From positions 1 through 24,216 of the IMG/VR virus record IMGVR_UViG_3300044701_002185: DNA of 24,216 nt, one strand, 5' to 3'. Positions 13,986 to 19,722 of the stretch are shown here, one piece after another; the stretch's first letter is position 1; each line of letters begins with the position of its first letter. Origin of the DNA: a virus. Below the pieces are notes generated by a model that ran no database searches, was not told where the DNA came from, and saw nothing but the letters and a program-made list of their open reading frames with translations. The translations under genes and the position numbers were made by a program.

Positions 13986-14488
13986 GGTGCGACTTCCAGC
14001 GATGCCGGGCGGTCTTGGTCGAGCGCATCGACCGGCTGGGGCGGGTGACGTATACCTGCCCCGGCTGTACCCGGCGCAAGTCAGGCGTTTGCCAGACGTG
14101 TCCGAGTCCGGTCGAGGGCGAGGTGGGGCGGGCGTTCTATTGTGCGCCGTGCAAGAAGCGTCGGCGGCGGGTCTATGTGATGAAGTGGCAACGCAACAAT
14201 CTCGACAAGGTCGCGGCTGGGGCGCGGCGTCGCCGCTGGTTGTTGAAGTACGGGCGGCGTCCGCCGAAGGAGAAGATGACCTTGAAGGAGGCAGGGAAGC
14301 TGGGAGGGAAGAAGGGCTCAGCGGCGCGGATTGCGTCGATAGGGCCCGAGCGGGTGCGAGAGATTGCACTGAAGGCCAACGCGGCCCGATGGGCCAAACA
14401 CCGGAGACAGTTATGTCAGACCGAATCATCCTCAGTAGCGGGGAAGTCGCCATCGCCAACACCCTTGCCGCCATCCGGCAAGGCGTGA
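13982..14488 (+). CDS. zinc-ribbon protein with basic helical C-terminus (168 aa)
   Basis: GTG start overlapping the previous stop (GTGA). The N-terminal 60 residues carry paired cysteines (C3, C8; TCPGCTRR; VCQTCPSP; YCAPCKKRRRR), enough for two zinc ribbons. A strongly basic middle follows (about 55-95). Then comes 'LKEAGKLGGKKGSAARI...GPERVREIALKANAARW', a helical repeat known from many phage and bacterial small DNA-associated proteins (G-G-x-x-x-A-A...R-x-x-I-A-x-x-A-x-x-A-R-W). Nucleic-acid binding is likely. The last 76 bases overlap the start of the nuclease gene in another frame. An overlapping open frame covering 13957-14412 is judged non-coding. Confidence 0.6.
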   Translation: MRCDFQRCRAVLVERIDRLGRVTYTCPGCTRRKSGVCQTCPSPVEGEVGRAFYCAPCKKRRRRVYVMKWQRNNLDKVAAGARRRRWLLKYGRRPPKEKMTLKEAGKLGGKKGSAARIASIGPERVREIALKANAARWAKHRRQLCQTESSSVAGKSPSPTPLPPSGKA

Positions 14489-14898
14489 ACCGCGAGGCAG
14501 GCATCAAGAATCAGAAGGCGGGCCAGCAGGACGCCATCACGACCGAGGTGGTCGGGGTACTGGGCGAGTTCGCCTTCGCCAAGTGGGCGAATGTCTTCCC
14601 TGACCTGACCACTCATCTTCGACGGGGCTCATTCGACGCCACGTTCCGAGGCTGGAATGTGGATGTCAAGTCCACCCGAAACCCGAACGGCGACCTGTGG
14701 GTGGACGCTCGGCGAGACAAGCTCCCGGACCTGTACGTCTTGGTCCACGTCGAGTACGCGGCCTGCACGATGTTGGGCTGGTGCTGGTCCGCCGAGGTGC
14801 CGACCCGCAACTATGCGCCTGAGGGCCGTGCGCCGCAGATTGCTCACCGGGACTTAGATGCAATGCGCTGGATGTGGGAGATTGACGAGCGGCGCTAA
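14413..14898 (+). CDS. PD-(D/E)XK-type nuclease-like protein (161 aa)
   Basis: Start at the ATG at 14413 with GGAG 6 bases upstream. Key features are a helix with G-E52 (VGVLGEFAFAKWANV), an Asp at about 75 (GSFDATF) and the D84-V-K86 pair in WNVDVKSTRN, followed by beta strands (LWVDARRDKLPDLYVLVHV). This E...D...D-x-K arrangement is that of PD-(D/E)XK nucleases, a fold used by resolvases, restriction enzymes and phage recombination nucleases. The substrate cannot be told. The product could act in recombination or repair with the SSB-like protein and the other nucleases nearby. It is the last gene before the large non-coding region. Confidence 0.7.
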   Translation: MSDRIILSSGEVAIANTLAAIRQGVNREAGIKNQKAGQQDAITTEVVGVLGEFAFAKWANVFPDLTTHLRRGSFDATFRGWNVDVKSTRNPNGDLWVDARRDKLPDLYVLVHVEYAACTMLGWCWSAEVPTRNYAPEGRAPQIAHRDLDAMRWMWEIDERR

Positions 14899-14906
14899 GG
14901 TGACGC

Positions 14907-14935
14907 TTGACGGCATCGCCTCACGGGGTTAGCTT
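14907..14935 (+). promoter_or_regulatory. candidate promoter for the non-coding RNA region
   Basis: TTGACG (14907-14912), 17 bases, TAGCTT (14930-14935), beginning 8 bases after the nuclease stop. The start would be near 14942. The -35 and spacing match the promoters at 9725 and 20684 (minus strand), though the -10 is weak (3 of 6). Confidence 0.45.
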
Positions 14936-14941
14936 CGTGGG

Positions 14942-15354
14942 GCGGTGTCGTCAGAAGCATCGCACTTGCAGTCACAACTGAAGGCCCCCGTAAGTATCTC
15001 CTGCTGACTCCCGACTAGGGGTGCCAGCCTTCTGACAGGAGAGAACGCGGGGGCCAGTTGTTTGTCTGCGGGCCTACTCTCGGTCTCCCGCAGGGCAGAT
15101 GAACCGACACCTGCCGTTCAATCCTGACCGTGCCAGCGTCACCCGATAAACAAATCCACGCTCTGTCAGCCTACAACGTGGTCGGTCGTCTTGGGTGTAT
15201 TGCTGGGAGCTCCACGGTGGCATAGCACCACCGATAGGTCACCCGTCGAGGGACTTCGCCAGACACCCGCTGGCAAGCGCAGACGGCCCCAGTGCTAGCC
15301 TTCGGTCCTGACGCTGTGACTGCCCGTAGACGACCGGGTATGGCTCGGGTATGC
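14942..15354 (+). ncRNA. candidate large structured non-coding RNA
   Basis: About 550 bases (14899-15454) hold no credible gene, yet contain nested exact complementarity. Domain 1: ACAACT (14974-14979) plus GGCCCCCG (14983-14990) pair with CGGGGGCC (15048-15055) plus AGTTGT (15056-15061), with a 3-base bulge. Inside it TCTCCTG (14997-15003) pairs with CAGGAGA (15036-15042) and carries a further hairpin capped by GACTA (15013-15017). Domain 2: CTGCGGG (15066-15072) with CCCGCAG (15087-15093). Domain 3: CAGCGTCA (15134-15141) with TGACGCTG (15309-15316), enclosing GGTCGTCT (15184) with AGACGGCC (15281), GGGTGT (15193) with ACACCC (15263), CTGG (15203) with CCAG (15259), and CGGTGG (15215) with CCACCG (15228). 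Nested arms in correct order indicate RNA folding. The ends are approximate. A replication origin is the main alternative. I do not recognise a known RNA family. Confidence 0.6.
15335..15353 (+). repeat. direct repeat CGGGTATG x2
   Basis: CGGGTATG occurs at 15335-15342 and 15346-15353, an 11-base period, just after the last stem of the non-coding RNA candidate. Either copy of GGGTA could pair with TGCCC at 15321-15325. It could be a protein site (iteron-like) or a pair of alternative RNA pairings. Confidence 0.4.
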
Positions 15355-15391
15355 CCATCACACAACACTACGCACATCGCAAAACTCACTC

Positions 15392-15420
15392 TTGCGTGAC
15401 GCACAAGACGCCGCTATACT
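15392..15420 (+). promoter_or_regulatory. promoter with palindrome for the second HTH unit
   Basis: TTGCGT (15392-15397), 17 bases, TATACT (15415-15420), with a start near 15427. The -35 lies within the palindrome TGCGT-G-ACGCA (15393-15403), a candidate operator for the HTH protein encoded immediately downstream. Confidence 0.6.
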
Positions 15421-15436
15421 CGTCGTCACACCACTT

Positions 15437-15450
15437 CACACCACAGGGGG
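15437..15450 (+). promoter_or_regulatory. leader box copy (CACACCACAGGGGG)
   Basis: GGGGG ends 4 bases before the ATG at 15455, within the predicted leader of the 15392 promoter. Confidence 0.55.
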
Positions 15451-15454
15451 AAGT

Positions 15455-15694
15455 ATGTCAGACTCCGCTCCGGCGGACGTTTCGTCGTCCACGAAGGTCA
15501 TTCACCCGCTCGTGCAGGATGCGATTCGGGTGCTGATGCAGGAAGGCGACCGTTCGACGGCACCCGCCAAGCTCCGGCTGGCGATGCAGATTGGCTATAA
15601 CATCTACTCCATCGGGCACTGGGAAGCGGGGCGGCGTCAGCCCTGCCCGGATGCGCTTACGCGGATGGAAGCGGTCGTGGCGGGGCGTCGCTGA
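15455..15694 (+). CDS. small XRE-type helix-turn-helix protein (79 aa)
   Basis: The ATG at 15455 follows the leader box; the upstream open frame is ignored because it precedes the promoter. The C-terminal half reads LRLAMQIGYNIYSIGHWEAG then RRQPCPDALTRMEAVV. This matches the second half of an XRE/Cro HTH, where 'x-S-x-x-x-W-E-x-G-x-R-x-P' is the recognition helix and the loop that follows. The first 35 residues are a Ser/Ala-rich tail and a helix. No dimerisation domain is evident. It sits first in a long plus-strand unit, with a palindrome on its own -35, so autoregulation is plausible. Its stop overlaps the exonuclease start (TGATG). Confidence 0.68.
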   Translation: MSDSAPADVSSSTKVIHPLVQDAIRVLMQEGDRSTAPAKLRLAMQIGYNIYSIGHWEAGRRQPCPDALTRMEAVVAGRR

Positions 15695-16404
15695 TGCCGG
15701 TTGTCCTCGACATCGAAACGGTGCCGCTGGCGTCGGCCCTTGCCGTGGAGTATCCGGAAGACCGCCAGCCGCCCGCGAACTACAAGAGCGCCGAGACTAT
15801 CGCTAAGTGGCGCGAGCAGGACCGCATCAAGTGGGGTGAGGAGCGAGCGAAGAAGGCTAGTCTCAACCCGCGCCTGTGCCGCATCCTGTGCCTTGGCTGG
15901 GCGGTCGTGACCGAAGACGGAACGCTCACCGACCACGGGTGCTTTTACGCCGAACACGAGGACGGCGAGGCCGAACTGCTCGCCAACTTCTGGCGGCTGA
16001 TGGCGACGCACTCCGGGCAGGTCGTGACGTGGAACGGGTCGTGGGACCTCCGCGTCCTCGTCCTTCGCTCCGCGCACCATCGCCTCACGCCGACCCTTGG
16101 CGCGGCCCACATCCGCGAGTGGCTCCGGAAGTATCAGACCCGCCCGCACTTCGACTGCAAGGCGGTCGTGCTGAACTGGGACGTGGTGCAGTCCGGCGAG
16201 GGCCTGAGCGAGTGGGCGGCGTTCTTTGGCCTGCCCGGCAAGACGGAAGGCGTCACCGGCAAGGATGTCTACCCGCTCTTCCTTGGCGGGATGCACGACG
16301 AGATTGCCGAGTACTGCATACGCGATGTGCTGGCGACCGCTGGCATCTACGCTCAGTTGCTGGACTTCTTCGGCGACACCTACGCTCTCTTCGACGAGGC
16401 CTGA
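15694..16404 (+). CDS. DnaQ-like 3'-5' exonuclease, PolB-type (236 aa)
   Basis: Three exonuclease motifs of the DEDDy type are in order: Exo I D6-I-E8 (VVLDIETVP), Exo II with N114 and D118 (VTWNGSWDLRVL), and Exo III Y207-x3-D211 (AEYCIRDVLATAGIY). The layout matches free-standing 'PolB-like' 3'-5' exonucleases found in phages, which lack a polymerase domain. It would remove nucleotides from 3' ends, for proofreading, recombination or end trimming. The ATG overlaps the HTH stop. It heads a run of genes with a VRR-NUC nuclease two genes on. No DNA polymerase is present in this window, so its partner lies elsewhere or in the host. Confidence 0.85.
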   Translation: MPVVLDIETVPLASALAVEYPEDRQPPANYKSAETIAKWREQDRIKWGEERAKKASLNPRLCRILCLGWAVVTEDGTLTDHGCFYAEHEDGEAELLANFWRLMATHSGQVVTWNGSWDLRVLVLRSAHHRLTPTLGAAHIREWLRKYQTRPHFDCKAVVLNWDVVQSGEGLSEWAAFFGLPGKTEGVTGKDVYPLFLGGMHDEIAEYCIRDVLATAGIYAQLLDFFGDTYALFDEA

Positions 16405-16405
16405 G

Positions 16406-16573
16406 ATGACCGACGACCCGCGCCGTGAACACCGCATCGACTGGCCTCCTGCCACGATGCATCGCCACCCCTCGACGATTGCCACGCCGCTCGCCGCGCT
16501 TGGCTGTGTCTTTACGTCGATGGTGATGGGCTTCCTCTCGCTGTACGGCCTCTATGCGCTGGTGTCCCGATGA
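16406..16573 (+). CDS. small single-pass membrane protein (55 aa)
   Basis: The ATG at 16406 is one base after the exonuclease stop, with GAGG upstream. About 20 polar, charged residues (MTDDPRREHRIDWPPATMHR) precede one hydrophobic helix (about 25-53, with LAALGCVFTSMVMGFLSLYG). The gene ends with an ATGA overlap into the VRR-NUC gene. The charge distribution suggests the N-terminus lies in the cytoplasm. Function unknown. Small inner-membrane proteins among phage early genes are often host-takeover or superinfection-exclusion factors, but nothing here shows that. Confidence 0.6.
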   Translation: MTDDPRREHRIDWPPATMHRHPSTIATPLAALGCVFTSMVMGFLSLYGLYALVSR

Positions 16574-16965
16574 GCCCGGTCCGCAAGAAGCCCCGCTATC
16601 TGGAGGCGCTGGAGCAACGGCTCTTTATCAAGCGCCTGCGGCTTGACCCCCGCACGAAGGACCTGCCGTGGTGCTCGGTGCCGAACGGCGGCAAGCGAAG
16701 CCCGCGTGAGGCGGCTCTGCTCAAGGCCGAGGGCGTGCAGGCGGGCGTCCCCGATTGGCTCTGCTTCGAGGCGGTTCAGATTGACGACCTTGTTTGGCAC
16801 GGGCTGGCGATTGAGTTCAAGTCGCCGACGGGCAAGGGTCGCGTGAGCGAGGCGCAGGATAACTGGCACGAGATGCTTCGCGAGAATGGCTGGATGGTCG
16901 AGGTCTGCACGAGCGCAGAGCAGGCGTGGAACCTTACGATGGAGTATCTCGGCTATGAGTCATAA
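16570..16965 (+). CDS. VRR-NUC domain nuclease (131 aa)
   Basis: Stand-alone VRR-NUC, a PD-(D/E)XK nuclease family. Visible signature: E15 in the first helix (LEALEQRLF), NGGKRSPREAALLKAEG (39-55), G-V-P61-D62 (QAGVPDWL), the E82-F-K84 pair (LAIEFKSPTGKGRVSEAQ) with Q96 after it, and the closing GWMVEVCTSAEQA strand-helix. The length matches phage stand-alone members (about 100-140 aa), which cleave Holliday junctions or branched DNA in characterised cases. The start overlaps the upstream membrane-protein gene (ATGA), and the end overlaps the next gene by 11 bases. It probably serves recombination or branch removal before packaging. Confidence 0.88.
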   Translation: MSPVRKKPRYLEALEQRLFIKRLRLDPRTKDLPWCSVPNGGKRSPREAALLKAEGVQAGVPDWLCFEAVQIDDLVWHGLAIEFKSPTGKGRVSEAQDNWHEMLRENGWMVEVCTSAEQAWNLTMEYLGYES

Positions 16966-17131
16966 GCCCATCGCCTGTGCGTGCGATACGCTCTGCCGCG
17001 TCTGTGCGTGGCAGTCGCTCGACGCCGACGACATCGCCGCGCATAACCTCCGCGTGGCCTGCCACGGCGAGCGCAAGTATCCCGGCCGCCGCGTTACGCC
17101 GTTCACCCTCTCACGGGAGACGCCGCGATGA
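16955..17131 (+). CDS. small Cys-rich protein (58 aa)
   Basis: Starts within the end of the VRR-NUC gene (11-base overlap). Four cysteines cluster at the N-terminus (ACACDTLCRVCAWQ), and an H..C pair follows (AAHNLRVACHGERKYPG), suggesting one zinc site. The C-terminus is basic and Pro/Arg-rich. It is not recognised. Support comes from the coupled overlaps on both sides (the next ATG overlaps its stop by 4 bases). Confidence 0.55.
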   Translation: MSHKPIACACDTLCRVCAWQSLDADDIAAHNLRVACHGERKYPGRRVTPFTLSRETPR

Positions 17132-17328
17132 TATGGCTTGTCGCCGTGCTCTCGGTCGCGCTGATTGCCGCGCTGTGGGTCATCCGTCAGCTCGTGCGGG
17201 CCACGCGACGGCTCGCGCTCGTCATTCATCGTCAGTCGGTGCCGAGTGAGACCAGCTCGACCTGCGTGGACCGCGTGAGCTATACCATCCTTCTGCACAA
17301 CACCACCACACTAGGGCCTATCGAATGA
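17128..17328 (+). CDS. small membrane protein (66 aa)
   Basis: ATGA overlap with the gene before. The first 20 residues form a hydrophobic anchor (MIWLVAVLSVALIAALWVIR), followed by a basic juxtamembrane stretch (RQLVRATRRLALVIHRQ) and a polar tail. The charge pattern places the tail in the cytoplasm by the positive-inside rule. Function unknown. It is the second single-pass membrane protein in this operon. The stop overlaps the next start (ATGA). Confidence 0.55.
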   Translation: MIWLVAVLSVALIAALWVIRQLVRATRRLALVIHRQSVPSETSSTCVDRVSYTILLHNTTTLGPIE

Positions 17329-17507
17329 GTCAGGGCAAGGGGAGCAATGCGCGGCCCTTCTCCATCACACAGGACGAGTACGCTCGTCGCTGGGAGTTGG
17401 CGTTCGGGTCAAAGGAGGCGCTCGACGAGGCGGTCGCCAACGCCGACGCGCAGTACTGGGAAAAGAAGGCGGCCGACGCCGCGAGTGAGGACGGCAATGG
17501 CGCATAA
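17325..17507 (+). CDS. small conserved-type phage protein with GKGSxxRPFS motif (60 aa)
   Basis: Begins MSQGKGSNARPFSITQDEYA and then RRWELAFGSKEAL. The pairing of G-K-G-S-x-x-R-P-F-S with a following 'R-W-x-x-x-F-G' is one I recall from short proteins in many tailed phages, of unknown function. The C-terminus is an Ala/Glu/Asp-rich helix. A CACCACCACACTAGGG segment at 17300-17315 precedes it but lacks the GGGGG of the leader box. It overlaps the downstream gene by 11 bases. Confidence 0.68.
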   Translation: MSQGKGSNARPFSITQDEYARRWELAFGSKEALDEAVANADAQYWEKKAADAASEDGNGA

Positions 17508-18054
17508 CATCGACCTCCCGCGTCACCGCTACGTCCACGTCATCGAATCCGCCGTGCTCCGCAATGGCGCGACCGACAAGACCATCCCCGCCGTGTGGTG
17601 GGGGATGAGCGCCACGCCGGGCCGGATGTTCGGGTGCCACGTCCTGCTGGAGTCTGGCGCGATGGTGGTAGACCTTCCGCTTCACTGCCTGCGACACAAG
17701 GCCGATGCCACACATCGATGGACCTTCGACCTTGCTCAGCGGTGGGATGCTTACGGCTGGTCTATCGAAGCGCACGAGCCTGCCTATCTCTCTGGGTTGT
17801 CGTGCAAGGTACTAGACGAGGACCACGCGCACGTTGCACACGTTGGCGATTTGTGGTTCTATCTTGACCACGTTTCCGACGGCTACTCAGCAGAGCCCGG
17901 CCAGCACAAGCACCACTGGATTGTCGCGCTGGAGGACGGCGTGTTTACTTGTGTGCCGCAAGACCAACTCCTCGTGCGAGAGTCGAGCTTCACGCAGATT
18001 GACGGCATTCCCGCCATCAAGCGTCAAACCCGCGTCTGGAGTTGCGAATCGTGA
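17497..18054 (+). CDS. hypothetical phage protein, beta-rich (185 aa)
   Basis: Start at the ATG at 17497, inside the end of the previous gene. The body looks beta-strand-rich with many aromatic and His residues (IPAVWWGMSATPGRMFGCHV; VDLPLHCLRHKAD; GDLWFYLDHVSDGYSAEP; HHWIVALEDGVFTCVP). The 'G-x-x-x-x-L-P-L-H-x-L' segment recurs in phage proteins of unknown function. There is no membrane segment and no catalytic motif that I can name. Its stop overlaps the glycosyltransferase start (GTGA), so both are made from one message and may work together, for example as substrate binder and transferase. That link is inference. Confidence 0.6.
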   Translation: MAHNIDLPRHRYVHVIESAVLRNGATDKTIPAVWWGMSATPGRMFGCHVLLESGAMVVDLPLHCLRHKADATHRWTFDLAQRWDAYGWSIEAHEPAYLSGLSCKVLDEDHAHVAHVGDLWFYLDHVSDGYSAEPGQHKHHWIVALEDGVFTCVPQDQLLVRESSFTQIDGIPAIKRQTRVWSCES

Positions 18055-19406
18055 GCGATACCCCTGTGACGGATACGCCGCTCACCGATGCCGAGGTGAT
18101 GCAGGCGATTACTGCCGCCTTCGACGCGACCCGGTGGCAGGACATCGTAGACCTCACCGATGCGTGGTTGGAGGCACGCGGCGAGTTGCCCGGACCCGCC
18201 GCGCACTTCCGCGCCGCTGGGTTGCAGGGCGTGGGCCGACTGGAGGAGGCAGTGCCGTGGGCCGAGGTTGCGGTCGCCTCCATCACGCCGCCCAAGCACG
18301 GGCTCGACCCGTCCGCCGTGCCTTACTTCGCCGCGCTGGTCGGATTGGGGCAGGCGCTCGCCATCACGGGCCACACCGACCAAGCGATGCGCGTCTACCG
18401 CGAGGCGCTTCGGACGCCGGTGCTGTTGCCCGAGTCGCTCGCGTCCAAGGCGCATCTGCGATTGGCTATCAAGCCGAAGCAGTGGCGCAAGGCGTGGGAG
18501 GAACACGAGGCCCGCCTGCTGGACACCAAGAGCAAGAACGGCGTCCCCGGCGTCCCGGTGTGGGATGGGAAGCCGACCGACGGCCCCGTCGTGGTCCTGC
18601 ACGAGCAGGGCATCGGTGACGCGGTCCTCTTCGCTCGCTGGCTCCCGCTCCTTGCCGAGCGGTCCGGGCATCCGGTGATTTGGGTCGGGGAGAAGATGTT
18701 CCACCGCTACATCGCCGCCATCCCCGGCGTCACGTCGTGCGTGACCGTTCCGGAGGCGTTCGAGGAGGTGGGCGAGGCGCTCCGGCTCCGCGAGGGGTCG
18801 TGCTACATCCGGGCAATGTCACTCCCGCATCGCTTCGCCTGCACGCCGCAGAACGTCCCGGCTCCCGTGGCTCCGCCGTTCCCGCGCTCCCCGCTTGCGT
18901 CCGGCAAGGTTCGGGTGGGCGTATGCTGGGAAGGGTCCAAAACCGCGCACCACAACTTCGACCGCTCGCTGTCGCCTGACGTGGCCTCACTCCTGTGGGC
19001 CGACAGCCCGAGCGAGGTCGAGTGGGTCAGCCTCCAGTACAACACCGAGCCTCCCGAGGGTGCGCCATTCGCCACGATGGGCGAGGGGGACCTCTACGAC
19101 ACCGCCGAGCGTATCGCGTCCTGCGATTTCGTGGTCACGGTGGATACGTCGGTCTTCCACGTTGCGGCGAGTTTGGGCGTCCCGACTATCGTCCTCCCGC
19201 CGATGACGGTCGATTGGCGCTACACCGGGTGGCCCGGCGGGATGCGGACGCTCTGGTATCCGTCCGCCGTGGTCATCCGACGCGAAAGCGCCCGAGAGAC
19301 AACGGCACAAGTCCGGTCTGCTCGGGCGGTACTTCACGATGTCGTGTTGGCGTTACGTCACCAGCCAGCCATCAGCCTGCCCGTCACGGCGTCCGCCGCG
19401 ACGTAG
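18051..19406 (+). CDS. TPR-containing glycosyltransferase, GT9/heptosyltransferase-like fold (451 aa)
   Basis: I chose the GTG at 18051 (GTGA overlap) over the TTG at 18042. Residues about 15-175 look like TPR-type helical pairs (RWQDIVDLTDAWLEARGE; GLGQALAITGHTDQAMRVYR). A GT-B-like domain follows with the hallmarks of the TPR/GT9 family: H-E185-Q-G-I-G-D190 (start of the first Rossmann unit), RAMSLPHRF, VGVCWEGSKTAHHNFDRS, and V-D365-T-S-V-F-H370-V-A-A-S-L-G with a closing WRYTGWPGGMRTLWYP. Bacterial relatives transfer sugars to lipopolysaccharide or proteins. In a phage the target could be virion protein, DNA base or host surface. The acceptor is unknown. The 3' end overlaps a convergent minus-strand gene. 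Confidence 0.82.
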   Translation: MSDTPVTDTPLTDAEVMQAITAAFDATRWQDIVDLTDAWLEARGELPGPAAHFRAAGLQGVGRLEEAVPWAEVAVASITPPKHGLDPSAVPYFAALVGLGQALAITGHTDQAMRVYREALRTPVLLPESLASKAHLRLAIKPKQWRKAWEEHEARLLDTKSKNGVPGVPVWDGKPTDGPVVVLHEQGIGDAVLFARWLPLLAERSGHPVIWVGEKMFHRYIAAIPGVTSCVTVPEAFEEVGEALRLREGSCYIRAMSLPHRFACTPQNVPAPVAPPFPRSPLASGKVRVGVCWEGSKTAHHNFDRSLSPDVASLLWADSPSEVEWVSLQYNTEPPEGAPFATMGEGDLYDTAERIASCDFVVTVDTSVFHVAASLGVPTIVLPPMTVDWRYTGWPGGMRTLWYPSAVVIRRESARETTAQVRSARAVLHDVVLALRHQPAISLPVTASAAT

Positions 19407-19495
19407 GTGACCGCGAGGGTCACGCCGACAAGGGCCAGCACGGCGGCCCAGTCGAGGAAGGTATGCAAGGGGTCACGCTGGGGGTCGCGGCGCAT
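19358..19495 (-). CDS. small single-pass membrane protein (45 aa)
   Basis: ATG at 19495 overlaps the stop of the upstream gene by one base (TAATG); the TGA is at 19360-19358. The sequence is MRRDPQRDPLHTFLDWAAVL then ALVGVTLAVTYVAADAVTGR: a short basic head and one membrane helix (about 14-34). It overlaps the 3' end of the glycosyltransferase gene by 49 bases on the opposite strand. It is the last gene of the leftward ArdC unit. The tight coupling and a clean membrane helix support it despite its size. Confidence 0.5.
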   Translation of the reverse strand: MRRDPQRDPLHTFLDWAAVLALVGVTLAVTYVAADAVTGRLMAGW

Positions 19496-19719
19496 TACTT
19501 CGCCCTCCGGCGTGCCTTCTTCGCGGCGGCCTTGGCTCGGCGGTCGGCTTCGAGGTGCATCCGGACGGCCTGCTGGAAGGCGACCCCGTAGGGCATCAGG
19601 AACCCAGAGCGGCGGCGTGGCTCGCGCAGGAGCAGGCCCTCCGGGGTCAGGGCCACGACGAGGGACTCGCCGCGCAGGGTCGTGACCTTGCGAACGACTG
19701 GACGGGTCAAGTCAGTCAT
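19495..19719 (-). CDS. small basic protein downstream of ardC-like gene (74 aa)
   Basis: ATG at 19719, four bases after the ArdC-like stop. The protein begins MTDLTRPVVRKVTTLRGESL, has a short beta-like section (VVALTPEGLLLREPRRRSGF), and ends in a long Ala/Lys/Arg helix (EADRRAKAAAKKARRRAK). The basic tail suggests DNA or RNA binding. I recall similar short proteins in phage and plasmid early regions without known function. It shares the ArdC transcript, so an accessory role in host takeover is possible. Confidence 0.6.
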   Translation of the reverse strand: MTDLTRPVVRKVTTLRGESLVVALTPEGLLLREPRRRSGFLMPYGVAFQQAVRMHLEADRRAKAAAKKARRRAK

Positions 19720-19722
19720 CGG

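Noticed and set aside
13957-14412. A long open frame upstream of and in phase with the 161-aa nuclease, which would extend it to 313 aa
   Set aside because: The extension overlaps the zinc-ribbon gene with its ordered Cys pairs, has no ribosome site, and has a Gly/Glu/Arg-rich shadow composition. GGAG lies before the internal ATG at 14413.
14991-15047. Group I intron (because of the GACTA loop in domain 1)
   Set aside because: GACTA lies in a hairpin loop rather than in a P7-like pairing, no matching S element is seen, and the region is between genes rather than inside one.
15108-15135. A tRNA T-arm-like string (CCGTTCAATCC)
   Set aside because: The flanks do not form a T-stem, and no acceptor, D or anticodon arm fits around it.
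15171-15404. A 77-codon minus-strand ORF in the non-coding region
   Set aside because: It runs across the RNA stems and the 15392 promoter, has no ribosome site and no recognisable protein features.
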